From: Pacificitalea sp040119125
Lineage (GTDB): Bacteria; Pseudomonadota; Alphaproteobacteria; Rhodobacterales; Rhodobacteraceae
Assembly: GCA_040119125.1 (NCBI GenBank)
Contig: JBEDTR010000005.1
Span: 62,001 to 126,000 of the forward strand
Reading direction: 5' to 3'
DNA length: 64,000 nt
Made by a program: the position numbers and the translations under genes. A model generated the notes under the pieces. That model was not told the origin of the DNA. It saw only the letters and a list, made by a program, of their open reading frames with translations, and ran no database searches. How positions within the stretch are numbered: position 1 is the stretch's first letter; each line of letters starts with the position of its first letter. Shown here piece by piece: positions 1-8,267 of the stretch.

Positions 1-1717
1 GGATGCTGAGCTGAAGGTTCAGGCGGGACTGCTCAGAAATATGCAAAAACGGGGTGATATCGCCATAGACCCGCAAGATCCGTCCGTCCGAGGTGATAAG
101 GATCGAATCCGCCGATATCGCGCGTGCCAGAGAATCAAACATGCGCCGATCCGCGCTTTGCACGGGAAGCTTCGGCTCAGGATGGCCACTGCGGATTTCC
201 GACGGGCTGAACGGCAGCCGCGACGAGGAGCCGCTGCGAAAGGCCAGCCGTTTACGGTAAATGCGCTCTTTCTCCGACATCGGCTCAAGATCGATCTGCG
301 CGCGGGAGATATTCTCAGATGTGCCCAGAAACAGCAGACCACCGGGATTAAGCGCATATCCCAACCGGGCGAGGACCTTCTCCTGCAGTCGATTGCCGAA
401 ATAGATCAGCACGTTGCGCATTGAAATCAGGTCAATATTGATGAAGGGCGGATCCTGGCAGACATTGTGATCCGAAAACATGATGCAGGACCGCAGCCGC
501 GCGATGACCCGCACGCGGTCCTTCTCGACATGAAAATATCGCTGCGCAAGTTCTTCGGGCACATCATGCAGGGCCGACAACGGATAGACCCCGCGCCGGG
601 CCACTTCGAGCGCAGATTTATCGATATCAGTCGCAAAGATTTGCACCCGATCATCGCCAATCGCCTCGGGCCCGCCAAGCGCCTCGGCCACGAGGATCGC
701 CATCGAATAGGCTTCCTCGCCCGTGGCGCAGCCTGCCACCCACAGCCGGATCGAACGATGCTCCGACAAAGACACCAGCTGCCGGATATGCTGTGACAAA
801 GCTTCGAATTCGGCCGTATCGCGGAAAAACCGTGTGACCGAAATCAGCAGATCCTTGAACAGCGCGTCCAACTCATTTGGGTTGGTGCGGCAATGGCCGA
901 CATATTCGCTGTAATCGGTGATCCCGATCGCCGCCATGCGCCGCTGGATACGCCGGTTGATCGTGGTTTCCTTGTATTCCCGAAAATCGACCCGCGTGCG
1001 TGCCAGCAAGGTATGAAGCAGATCGGACGAGCCATCGACGCTCGACGCCATCGAATCGTCCTCGATCATTCCTGGCTCGGACAAGATGCGGACGATATCG
1101 CGCCCGATCCGGCCCGGCGGCAGCACCAGATCGACACAGCCTGTATTGGCTGCCGAACTGGGCATACCATCGTATTTCGCCGTCACCAGATCCTGCGCGA
1201 TGGTAATGCCACCCGCCTCGCGGATGGCCCGGATGCCATAGCTGCCGTCGCTGCCTGTGCCCGACAAAACGACGCCGACCGCACGGTCCCCCAATTCCAT
1301 TGCAAGCGACGTCATAAGCCGGTCCCCCGAAGGCTTCGGCGCTGCCGCGGGACCGGAGGGATTTTGCAGCCGCAGCTTGCCGTCATTCAGCACCACATCG
1401 GAGCCGGGAGGCGTGACATAAATCGTGTCGGGCTCTGGCGTTATATCGTCGGCAATCTCGCGCAGCGACAATTGCGTTTCCCGCGACAGCAATGTCGTCA
1501 TCAACGATTTATGCGAAGCCGACAGGTGTTGCGCGATGACATAGGCAATGCCTGCGTCGGTCGGCAATTCCTGCACCAGCGCCGATAACGCTTCGAGCCC
1601 CCCCGCCGAGGCCACAATGCCCACGACCGTGAAATCAAGCGTCTTGGCTGGCTGGTCCCCATTCTCGCCGACTTGGGCGTCTGGCGCGTCAACTGGGCCT
1701 TGGTTTTGTCCGTCCAC
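1..1717 (-). CDS. CheB-CheR fusion protein (methylesterase/methyltransferase, PAS region), 3' end outside window
   Basis: About 572 residues are visible before the frame leaves the left edge with no stop. Residues ~30-215 are a CheB methylesterase domain (GIVASAGG at 33-40 with the catalytic Ser, AQHLS, later GTGSDGS). Next comes a CheR domain: INRRIQRRM helix, SAM loop AGCATGEEAY, then FATDID and MRNVLIYF. The last ~70 residues (SADSILITSDGRILRVYGD) look like the start of a PAS domain. Such fusions sense signals through PAS/kinase modules and are usually outside chemotaxis operons. I chose GTG at 1717 because GAGGG lies 7 nt upstream. The frame is open ~45 codons further but has no good start there. 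No chemotaxis genes are nearby. The full architecture (possible histidine kinase tail) cannot be seen. Confidence 0.88.
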   Translation of the reverse strand, partial: MDGQNQGPVDAPDAQVGENGDQPAKTLDFTVVGIVASAGGLEALSALVQELPTDAGIAYVIAQHLSASHKSLMTTLLSRETQLSLREIADDITPEPDTIYVTPPGSDVVLNDGKLRLQNPSGPAAAPKPSGDRLMTSLAMELGDRAVGVVLSGTGSDGSYGIRAIREAGGITIAQDLVTAKYDGMPSSAANTGCVDLVLPPGRIGRDIVRILSEPGMIEDDSMASSVDGSSDLLHTLLARTRVDFREYKETTINRRIQRRMAAIGITDYSEYVGHCRTNPNELDALFKDLLISVTRFFRDTAEFEALSQHIRQLVSLSEHRSIRLWVAGCATGEEAYSMAILVAEALGGPEAIGDDRVQIFATDIDKSALEVARRGVYPLSALHDVPEELAQRYFHVEKDRVRVIARLRSCIMFSDHNVCQDPPFINIDLISMRNVLIYFGNRLQEKVLARLGYALNPGGLLFLGTSENISRAQIDLEPMSEKERIYRKRLAFRSGSSSRLPFSPSEIRSGHPEPKLPVQSADRRMFDSLARAISADSILITSDGRILRVYGDITPFLHISEQSRLNLQLSI

Positions 1718-2065
1718 AATATGTCCCTCGCTCTCGTCAACCGGCGCAGCCCGCGCCGTTACTCGTCCCCCACCGCGAGATTCCGGTGGCCACACGTCGC
1801 TTTTCCGACGATCATTAGCGCATTCTTTGCAATCAACGGTATACTCCTTTTTTAATCCGTTGCCCTACACGCGCATCAGAACGCGCGATTAACAGTTTTT
1901 TAAGTAAGTTCCGCCTAGATGAAGATCGCCCTGCTCCTCCCGGCAGACCTCCACGCCCTATTTCCGGGCACCGCTGGGAAGCCCGATATTCCGCAGACGG
2001 ACCTGAGCGTGAAAGGTACTGTGAATAATGAATTTTTCTAAGAAGCTTAGCTTGGTGGAGGGCGC
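1718..2065. other. divergent intergenic region between the CheB-CheR gene and an unknown gene
   Basis: About 350 bases separate the two divergent starts. The part at 1850-1920 is AT-richer than its surroundings and probably carries promoters for one or both genes, but I could not assign -35/-10 boxes with confidence. The right end holds a 13-codon ORF (described separately). No RNA gene or repeat was recognised. Confidence 0.4.
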
Positions 2066-2069
2066 GTGA
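2028..2069 (+). CDS. possible 13-codon leader ORF overlapping the next start
   Basis: ATG at 2028 opens a 13-codon frame (MNFSKKLSLVEGA) whose TGA stop overlaps the GTG start of the next gene in a GTGA arrangement. Such an overlap would allow translational coupling. The Shine-Dalgarno-like GGAGG for the downstream gene lies inside this ORF. It may be chance: the ORF is very short and has no strong ribosome-binding site of its own. Confidence 0.25.
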   Translation: MNFSKKLSLVEGA

Positions 2070-2695
2070 GTAATTCTGCGGACATGTTTGTCTTAACCCT
2101 GCGCTGGTCTTCGGATCAGGATCCGACGGTCACATCCTGCGATCTGATTCACCGGGATTTTCATAATCGAATAAGTTTTTCGAAACGCGCCGGCTTGTTT
2201 GACGTGTTTCAACCGCAGCTGGCCCGCGCGCTGGCTGAGATCATTGATTCGATCCAGCATAAGCGGCAAGTGTTGTCGCAGCCGGATTTTCAGGTGGATC
2301 TGCCCAATCTGGTGCTGGGCGGGCTGCGGTTGCTGGTCTCCTCCGCCAAGGACGACGCCCGTCAGATCATCATCCGGTTCAAGCATTTTCTGGGCTCGCT
2401 GCAGGATGCCTTCGCGGTCGATATCGGACTGCGGAGTGCCGTGCTCCCCCATCGCGAACGTGTCGCCGTGGAGGCGCTGGTGGATATCGTCGGGCCGCTT
2501 CTCAACCTTGCTGATCTGCGCCGCCCCAATCTGGACGAACGCGAAGCAATGGCGGTTGAAAAATCCCTCGAGGAGTTGGCCCAGAACAGCTACATGCTGC
2601 GGTTTTATACCGGCCTGCTGGTGCGCTATGTCAACGAATGCAAGGCGACGGGCGCAAGGATGACCGATGCGCGGGCGCCAGCCCGGCTTAACTGA
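2066..2695 (+). CDS. conserved hypothetical, mostly helical protein
   Basis: This is a 209-residue protein I do not recognise. It has no signal peptide and no clear membrane segment. The predicted content is helical, with an Arg/Asp/Glu-rich surface pattern. The GTG start at 2066 is supported by GGAGG 5-6 nt upstream. Divergent transcription from the CheB-CheR fusion suggests, but does not show, a signalling connection. Codon usage looks like the neighbours and the frame is clean through the stop, so it is probably a real gene. A partner or adaptor role is a guess. Confidence 0.65.
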   Translation: MSNSADMFVLTLRWSSDQDPTVTSCDLIHRDFHNRISFSKRAGLFDVFQPQLARALAEIIDSIQHKRQVLSQPDFQVDLPNLVLGGLRLLVSSAKDDARQIIIRFKHFLGSLQDAFAVDIGLRSAVLPHRERVAVEALVDIVGPLLNLADLRRPNLDEREAMAVEKSLEELAQNSYMLRFYTGLLVRYVNECKATGARMTDARAPARLN

Positions 2696-2723
2696 CCGGC
2701 ACCTCAGCGTAGCTGCGATGCGG

Positions 2724-3491
2724 TCACGATAATTCGGACTCCGGCGGCTTGGGCCGGGGGCGGTAGCGTGCCCCCTTAAGCCACAACTTCAATGCCTGCG
2801 CGTAAATCAGCGCCACCACCCGCAACGACCCCATTGGACGGCGCAACGCAGAGCCGATGATGCGGCGCGAGCTAAGTGGCAGGCGCGGCCCGCCAACTGT
2901 GGCGATCAATCCGCGCGGTCCATCCGGTGTCATGCGTTCGTGGCGGATATGCACGGCCACCGCGCTATCGGTCAGGCGAAACCGGAAGGTGTATCCCCCG
3001 GCAATGTCCTGAAACGGCGACACGTGAAACACTTTCTCCGCCGCCATTTCATCGTCGGGACGGATCGCGCGGCCATCGGGATGCACACATAAGTAACTAT
3101 GGCGGTCGCCGAAGGTGTTATTGACCTCCGCAATCACGGCTCGCAGCGCGTCATCGCCATCGATACACAGCCAGAAGCTGACCGGATCGAAGAGGAACCC
3201 GGCAATCCGTGGCTGCGCCAGCAGCATCAGCTTCATCCGGGCCAGATCAGGGTGACCTCGATCTCGCAGCGCGGCACGGGCCCAATCAGCCCCCTGCCCC
3301 TGCCCGCGCCGCCCGCCGTGATCGCGATCACACACCGAGGCAAGGTTGCGCCCGTTGACGGCAAACAGCCACGGCAGCACCGCGGGGGCCTCAGGCTCCA
3401 ACAGCACATAATCGACGCTGTAGGTGAACGTATTGGCAGGTCCGCCGATCCGCTTGTGCCATGTCTTGGCGCGGATCAGCTCGGGCGTCAT
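2724..3491 (-). CDS. DUF1365 domain-containing protein
   Basis: This 255-residue protein matches the DUF1365 family, with the family-like blocks GFLFDPVSFW (98-107) and EVNNTFGDRHSYL (about 120-132). The start codon overlaps the stop of the upstream FAD oxidoreductase (ATGA), so the two are translationally coupled. In Proteobacteria these two families travel together, often beside a cyclopropane-fatty-acid-synthase-like methyltransferase and the RpoE/ChrR singlet-oxygen regulon. No methyltransferase, sigma factor or ChrR is in this window. A membrane-lipid or photo-oxidative-stress role is inferred from that association. The biochemical activity is not evident from the sequence. Confidence 0.85.
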   Translation of the reverse strand: MTPELIRAKTWHKRIGGPANTFTYSVDYVLLEPEAPAVLPWLFAVNGRNLASVCDRDHGGRRGQGQGADWARAALRDRGHPDLARMKLMLLAQPRIAGFLFDPVSFWLCIDGDDALRAVIAEVNNTFGDRHSYLCVHPDGRAIRPDDEMAAEKVFHVSPFQDIAGGYTFRFRLTDSAVAVHIRHERMTPDGPRGLIATVGGPRLPLSSRRIIGSALRRPMGSLRVVALIYAQALKLWLKGARYRPRPKPPESELS

Positions 3492-4759
3492 TCAACCTTC
3501 TCCTGCAACGCCTTCACGGCTGTCATCGCACTGGCATAGCCGTCTTCGTGGAACCCCCATTTCGCCCATGCCCCACAAAACCATGATCTGTTTACGCCCT
3601 GAATATCGCCCAGCCGCCGCTGCGCCCGGATCGCAGGCCCGTCAAAAACCGGATGACGAAACTCGCACTCATCCTCGACCAGCGCGGCATCAATCGGGGT
3701 TCCAGGGTTCAGCGACAGGAAAAGCGGGGTCTCGTCGGGAATGGATTGCAGCGAATTCATCCAATAGGTCAGCCCGATCTGCGGTGCGGGCCGGTCATCG
3801 GGGGACAAAAACACCCAAGATGCCCAACACGCGCGACGGCGTGGCATTTGGCGGATGTCGCTATGCAGAACGGCGCGGTTGGGCTGGTAGCGGATCGCCC
3901 CCAGAACGGCGCGCTCATCCGCGCTTGGCGTTTCCAACATGGCCAACGCATCGTCGCTGTGACAGGCAAAAACCACCTCGTCGAACATTTCCCAAGTGCC
4001 GCCCTGCAAGCGGATTGAGACGCCCTCCGCCTCCCGACGGACAGACCTTACCGGCGCTTGCGTGCGGATTTCGCCGCCGCGCGCGGTGATGGCCGCCGCG
4101 ATCCGCCGGACATATTCAATCGAGCCGCCATCCACGGTCTGCCACTGATGGGTGCGCGGCGACAAAAGGGCATGATTGCGAAAGAATTCAACCAGCGAGC
4201 GCGCCGGGAAATCGGCCATCTGTTCGGGCGTCGAAGACCAGATCGCGCCGGAGATCGGCAACAGGTAATAGCGGCGAAACCAGTCGCCCAGCTGCATCTG
4301 GTCGAGAAACGCGCCAAGGCTCAGATCCGGGTCCTGCGCCGCCGCGACCGCGCCGCGATTGAACCGCAAAATGTCCGCCACCATGCGCCAATAGGCCGGA
4401 CGCGCGAGGTTGGATTTCTGCGCCGTCAGCGTGCCCAGCGAGCGCAGCCCATATTCCAGCCGCCCGCCATCAATCGAAGCCGCAAAGCTCATGTTGCTGG
4501 GCTTCACCGGCACGTCCAATTCGGCGAACATGCGGGTCAGATTGGGATAATTGGGGGTATTGAACACGATAAACCCGGTATCGACCGGCACGGATTTATC
4601 CGGCCCCGCCATCACCGTGCGGGCATGTCCGCCCAGCCGGGGTGCGGCCTCCATCAGCGTCACGCGAGAGGTCGGCGCCAGTTCATAGGCGGCCGCGAGC
4701 CCCGAAATGCCGCCGCCGATAACTGCAATCCGGCGCGCGGTGGGAAATTCAAATGGCAC
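3488..4759 (-). CDS. FAD-dependent (amine-oxidase-type) oxidoreductase
   Basis: The 423-residue protein begins with a Rossmann dinucleotide-binding motif (IAVIGGGISGLAAAYEL, residues ~11-27) and the ribose-binding segment LMEAAPRLGGHA. This is the hallmark of NAD(P)-binding-Rossmann/amine oxidase flavoproteins. The near-C-terminal block WFCGAWAKWGFHEDGYASAM is typical of the subfamily paired with DUF1365. The start is GTG at 4759, preceded by AAGGAAGG at a 7-nt spacing. It is the first gene of a two-gene operon with DUF1365. By gene neighbourhood in Rhodobacter it is probably a fatty-acid or lipid oxidoreductase induced by oxidative stress. The substrate is unknown from sequence. Confidence 0.88.
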   Translation of the reverse strand: MPFEFPTARRIAVIGGGISGLAAAYELAPTSRVTLMEAAPRLGGHARTVMAGPDKSVPVDTGFIVFNTPNYPNLTRMFAELDVPVKPSNMSFAASIDGGRLEYGLRSLGTLTAQKSNLARPAYWRMVADILRFNRGAVAAAQDPDLSLGAFLDQMQLGDWFRRYYLLPISGAIWSSTPEQMADFPARSLVEFFRNHALLSPRTHQWQTVDGGSIEYVRRIAAAITARGGEIRTQAPVRSVRREAEGVSIRLQGGTWEMFDEVVFACHSDDALAMLETPSADERAVLGAIRYQPNRAVLHSDIRQMPRRRACWASWVFLSPDDRPAPQIGLTYWMNSLQSIPDETPLFLSLNPGTPIDAALVEDECEFRHPVFDGPAIRAQRRLGDIQGVNRSWFCGAWAKWGFHEDGYASAMTAVKALQEKVE

Positions 4760-4787
4760 GAGGTCACCTTCCTTGGCTGGGTCGCGA

Positions 4788-4816
4788 CGATACGCGGGCC
4801 CCGCGCGGGTGGATCA
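4788..4816 (-). promoter_or_regulatory. possible RpoE(ECF)-type promoter
   Basis: On the minus strand TGATCC (4816-4811) is followed after 17 bases by GTATCG (4793-4788), about 29 nt before the oxidoreductase start. The TGATCC hexamer is the -35 I remember for Rhodobacter RpoE/ChrR promoters. The -10 match is poor. The known regulon association of the gene pair is the main reason to list it. Confidence 0.22.
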
Positions 4817-4842
4817 CTGATACATGCCGTGACGGTGCTCGC

Positions 4843-5448
4843 CTACCACAGCGTGTCTGCGGCTCGTTTCGGGAAGTTCGCGTCGAATTGTCCGGCCTCG
4901 ACCACGCCATCTGTCATCTCGGACAGGATCTCGCCCAAGGTCGGGACGCGGGCGCTGTCATCTTCGCCGCTCCACAATTTGGCGCGGATCACCGCTTTGG
5001 AACATTGGACATATATCTCGCCGAGGGTGACCACGATCACGCTGCGCGGCAGGCGATGCCCATCGGCGAAAGGCTCCAAATCCTCCGCATCGGTGCTGAT
5101 CTGCGCCTGCCCGTTCACCCGCACCACCGTCTGCGCGCCGGGCACCATGAACAGCAACGAGACACGCGGATCGCGGACGATGTTGCGCAGGCTGTCGATG
5201 CGGTTATTGCCGGGCCAGTCGGGCAGCAGCAGCGTCCGCTCATCGCGTATCTGCACCACCGGGCCACGATCCCCGCGCGGGCTGCAATCGGTGCCCTCGG
5301 GCCCGACGGTGGAGATCAGGCAAAACCGGGATGCCCCGATCCATGCGGCATAGGCCGGGGTCAGGCGCTGCGCCACTTTGCGCAGGGAATTCTCACTGGC
5401 GGGGGGGTAGAGCGCCTCGAGCGCCGCGATGCTGTCGATCTGTGCCAT
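4843..5448 (-). CDS. pyridoxamine 5'-phosphate oxidase (PPOX)-family FMN protein
   Basis: The 201-residue protein has the split-barrel PPOX pattern: an N-terminal helix, then FCLISTVGPEG and GDRGPVVQIRDERTLLLPD, NNRIDSLRNIVRDPRVSLLFMVPG and a C-terminal KLWSGEDD segment. It resembles the MSMEG_1061-type FMN/F420 oxidoreductase subgroup in length and layout. These cytosolic proteins reduce or oxidise small molecules with a flavin cofactor. The substrate cannot be read from the sequence. It lies between the FAD-oxidoreductase operon and the Hint protein, in the same orientation but with an 83-bp gap before the oxidoreductase start, so cotranscription is uncertain. Confidence 0.82.
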   Translation of the reverse strand: MAQIDSIAALEALYPPASENSLRKVAQRLTPAYAAWIGASRFCLISTVGPEGTDCSPRGDRGPVVQIRDERTLLLPDWPGNNRIDSLRNIVRDPRVSLLFMVPGAQTVVRVNGQAQISTDAEDLEPFADGHRLPRSVIVVTLGEIYVQCSKAVIRAKLWSGEDDSARVPTLGEILSEMTDGVVEAGQFDANFPKRAADTLW

Positions 5449-5459
5449 TGTCGTGTCCT

Positions 5460-6698
5460 TCAGGCGCGCCGCTGATGGCGCCGGCGGGCCGGTTGCAGCC
5501 CATGGGTCAAAATAGCGGCCTCGGCCCGGTTCAACATGCGCCGCGCGGCGGGACCGTAGCCCGACACGGCCTGTCCGGTCAGGGTCATGCTGTCGCGCAG
5601 GCGCGGCAAGGCGCGAGCCATGCGCAAACGATCATCGCGGGTCAGATCGCCATGCCCGGCCTCGCCGGGGTGGAAGCTTTCGCTTTCCATGCCATTGGCC
5701 AGCAGGATCTGGTGGCGGTCGAGCATCAGGTGAATGTAGCAGACCTCGCGCAGGTTCAGATCCCGCGCGATGCCGGGCTGGTCCAGCAGATCGCCCGCCC
5801 GCACCAGCACCTCAGCTTCACCAAACAAATCACGCGCGGCATCGCCCCGGAGCAGCATCCGATGGCCCGGAGACACCAGCAAATCCCCGTCAGGCCGCCC
5901 GGTGCCCAGCGCGTTGGCGCGCAGACGGATCGGGCGCAGTGCCGGGGTGGCATGCAGCGCCGCACCCGACAACCGCCGCTGTCCGGACCAGATCAAAGGT
6001 TGCGGGCCGTCATCGCGCGTGGTGACCAGATCGCCGGCGCGCAGGAATTCGACCGGCATCGGGCCGCGTGGCGTGGCAATGCGCGTGCCCGGGGTAAAGC
6101 AGATCACCGGACGCGGACGCGCGACGGGCATTGCGGCGCTTGCCGTCAGATGCGGCGACAGGCGCACGATGTGCAAATCCACCCCCGCAGGCGGCAGCGC
6201 GCCACAAAACAGGATAAGCGGCTGACGCGGGCGATAGGGCACCAACATGCCGCGCCACAGCGTGCGGCCATCGGTCAGGGTAAACCATGTATCCAGCAGC
6301 GGGTCATCGTGGAGGGGGGCCGCCGCATTCCCGGCAGACAGATCCGCAACGCGCATCTCGGGCCTTAGCACCAGAGGGCTTTCGCCCGCGCCTTCGGCAG
6401 GCAGCAGGTCACCGATCAGCCGCTGCACCTTGCGCGCGGCGCGGCGGTGCAGATCGGCATGGCCCAGCGCATCGCGTAAAATGGCAACTTCGGCAGGGCC
6501 GTCGAGCCGGACGGCATTCGTCGCGGCAGCCAGCGCATTGCCTGCGCTGTTCATACCGCCCGCATCTGTTGTGCCCTGCTGCCCGCTGCGCCGCCATGTG
6601 GAGCCGACGCGCATCTCCTCCGGGCCGGTGCCGGGAAGGCCGTCGATCACGATGTCGGACCACGGAACAAGGAACGTGCCATCCCAGCCCGTTGCCAT
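5460..6698 (-). CDS. Hint-domain protein
   Basis: This 412-residue protein has a Hint (hedgehog/intein) domain from about residue 198 to 355. It starts at CFTPGTRIATPRG (Cys200), has the central VSPGHRMLL block with its His, and ends near MLDRHQILLANGMESESF. The ~200-residue N-terminal part is not recognised. In Rhodobacteraceae such Hint_2-type proteins occur in many copies, are often secreted or surface associated, and may self-cleave. There is no intein-like C-extein. I placed the start at ATG 6698 (MATGW). The frame runs 41 codons further upstream, but that part is Cys/Arg-rich and does not look coding. The C-terminus is very basic (RRRHQRRA). Confidence 0.78.
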   Translation of the reverse strand: MATGWDGTFLVPWSDIVIDGLPGTGPEEMRVGSTWRRSGQQGTTDAGGMNSAGNALAAATNAVRLDGPAEVAILRDALGHADLHRRAARKVQRLIGDLLPAEGAGESPLVLRPEMRVADLSAGNAAAPLHDDPLLDTWFTLTDGRTLWRGMLVPYRPRQPLILFCGALPPAGVDLHIVRLSPHLTASAAMPVARPRPVICFTPGTRIATPRGPMPVEFLRAGDLVTTRDDGPQPLIWSGQRRLSGAALHATPALRPIRLRANALGTGRPDGDLLVSPGHRMLLRGDAARDLFGEAEVLVRAGDLLDQPGIARDLNLREVCYIHLMLDRHQILLANGMESESFHPGEAGHGDLTRDDRLRMARALPRLRDSMTLTGQAVSGYGPAARRMLNRAEAAILTHGLQPARRRHQRRA

Positions 6699-6881
6699 CC
6701 GCCTGCTCGCCCTGCCGTTGTCGTTTCTGATCTGTTGCCCGCAGGCTAGCACGCGCCCCCTGCCCGCGCCAATCGCGCAGCACGGGGGGAGGTGCGGGAA
6801 TTTCATGCAGTGTGGCTTCATTGTGCGGTGGGATGGCGGCAGGTCTCCCGGCGCGCCCTCTGCATGATCCCTGAAGGGCGT

Positions 6882-7910
6882 CTAGCTGGCCTTGCGCAGC
6901 GCCGGCGCGACCTCGGTGCCCAGCAATTCGATCGCCTTAAGCATTTCGGCATGCGGCAGGATGCCGATCGCCATCTGGATCGTCACGCGATCAAAGCCCA
7001 GATCTTCGCGCAGGCCGAGGATCTTATCGGTGATCTGCGCGGGCGAGCCCACGAACATCGCGCCCTCTGGCCCCATGCCCGCGTCGAATTGTGCCCGGCT
7101 TTGCGGCCCCCAGCCGCGTTCGCGCCCGATCTGATCCATCACCTGCTTTTGCGCCGGGAAAAACAGATCCGCCGCGGCCTTGCTGGCGCGCCCGACAAAG
7201 CCATGCACGTTCAACGACACGCGCGCCCGGTCGCTATTGCCCGCCTGTTCGGCGGCGCGGCGATAAAGATCGGCCAACGGCGCAAAGCGGCGCGGCTCCC
7301 CGCCGATGATCGCCAGCGCCAGCGGCTGCCCCAGCACCCCGGCGCGCATCATGCTTTCAGGGGTGCCGCCAGCGGCAATCCAGATCGGCAGTTTGCCATT
7401 CACGGGCCGGGGATAGACGCCGAGATTGTCGACCTTCTGCGTGAACCGCCCACCTTTCCAGCGCAGCTTTTCGCCTGCGTTGATCTCCAGCAGCATCTGC
7501 AGCTTTTCGTCAAAGAGATCGCCGTAATCGTTCAGGTCGTAGCCAAAGAGCGGGAAGCTTTCGATGAAGCTGCCGCGCCCGACCATGAGCTCTGCCCGCC
7601 CTTGCGACAGGTTGTCGAGCGTCGCGAATTGCTGGAACACCCGCACCGGATCGTCGGAGCTGAGGACCGATACCGCTGAGCTGAGCTTGATCTTTTTCGT
7701 GGTGCGCGCCGCCGCCGCCAGCGTCACGGCGGGCGAGGTGATGGCGTAATTCGGGCGGTGATGTTCGCCCAGCCCAAAGACATCGAGCCCGACCTGATCG
7801 GCCAGTTCAATCTCTTCCATCAGGTTGTTGAGCCGCGTCTGCGCATCGACCTTCTGCCCGCTCACGGGATCGGTGCCGACATCGCCAAATGTATAAAGTC
7901 CGACTTCCAT
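6882..7910 (-). CDS. LLM-class flavin-dependent oxidoreductase (luciferase-like)
   Basis: The 342-residue protein is a bacterial-luciferase-like monooxygenase of the group without a known substrate: MEVGLYTFGDV start, DVFGLGEHH near residue 45, SAVSVLSSDDPVRVFQQFATLDNLS, ELMVGRGSF, and the sandwich residues GGTPESM. These enzymes use FMNH2 to oxidise a small molecule. I start at ATG 7910 because GGAGG sits 6-7 nt upstream. An ATG four codons earlier lies on that Shine-Dalgarno. A perfect GTTGCG-N-CGCAAC palindrome just upstream suggests control by a dimeric repressor. Confidence 0.87.
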   Translation of the reverse strand: MEVGLYTFGDVGTDPVSGQKVDAQTRLNNLMEEIELADQVGLDVFGLGEHHRPNYAITSPAVTLAAAARTTKKIKLSSAVSVLSSDDPVRVFQQFATLDNLSQGRAELMVGRGSFIESFPLFGYDLNDYGDLFDEKLQMLLEINAGEKLRWKGGRFTQKVDNLGVYPRPVNGKLPIWIAAGGTPESMMRAGVLGQPLALAIIGGEPRRFAPLADLYRRAAEQAGNSDRARVSLNVHGFVGRASKAAADLFFPAQKQVMDQIGRERGWGPQSRAQFDAGMGPEGAMFVGSPAQITDKILGLREDLGFDRVTIQMAIGILPHAEMLKAIELLGTEVAPALRKAS

Positions 7911-7924
7911 GCGTGCCTCCATTT

Positions 7925-7937
7925 GTTGCGTCGCAAC
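7925..7937. promoter_or_regulatory. operator-like palindrome upstream of the LLM oxidoreductase
   Basis: GTTGCG-T-CGCAAC is a perfect inverted repeat 15 bp upstream of the ATG at 7910. Its position, overlapping the likely promoter/leader, and its symmetry fit a dimeric repressor site (for example MarR, TetR or HxlR class). No regulator gene is adjacent. Confidence 0.35.
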
Positions 7938-7962
7938 CTAGGCCAGTCGTGGCTGTGCGGAC

Positions 7963-8011
7963 AGGTCCGACACGGTGCCACGGCGCACAACGGCTGTGCG
8001 GCGTCGGACCT
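7963..8011. repeat. nested inverted repeat in the divergent intergenic region
   Basis: AGGTCCGAC (7963-7971) pairs perfectly with GTCGGACCT (8003-8011). The 31-nt interior holds a second stem, CGCACA/TGTGCG. The 10-mer GGCTGTGCGG occurs at 7951-7960 and again at 7992-8001. There is no T-run, so it is not a simple terminator. It lies between the divergent LLM oxidoreductase and sugar transferase genes and could be a regulatory structure or compound operator. Confidence 0.45.
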
Positions 8012-8267
8012 AGCCGATTCGCGTAGGGGCCACGGATCGGCCCGGCAGTGGTCCGAAACATTACCCGGCGGTTAATCGACAGCCACCACAGGACGGGAAT
8101 TAATCGAGCTTACCAAAGGGTAAACTACTTTCCGCCCCTGCGACCGGACCGGAAGGGGAACACCGGCGCGGAGCCACTGGTCAGGACGCGCCGCGCATCA
8201 CAGGGTCATCGCGGGGTGAGTGTTGCAAGGGCCAATCGCCGGAGGGGCTCCGGCTGCCAGAGGCACC

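Noticed and set aside
6699..6821. Longer N-terminus for the Hint-domain protein
   Set aside because: The extra 41 codons are Cys/Arg/Gly-rich with no signal peptide, so ATG 6698 is preferred.
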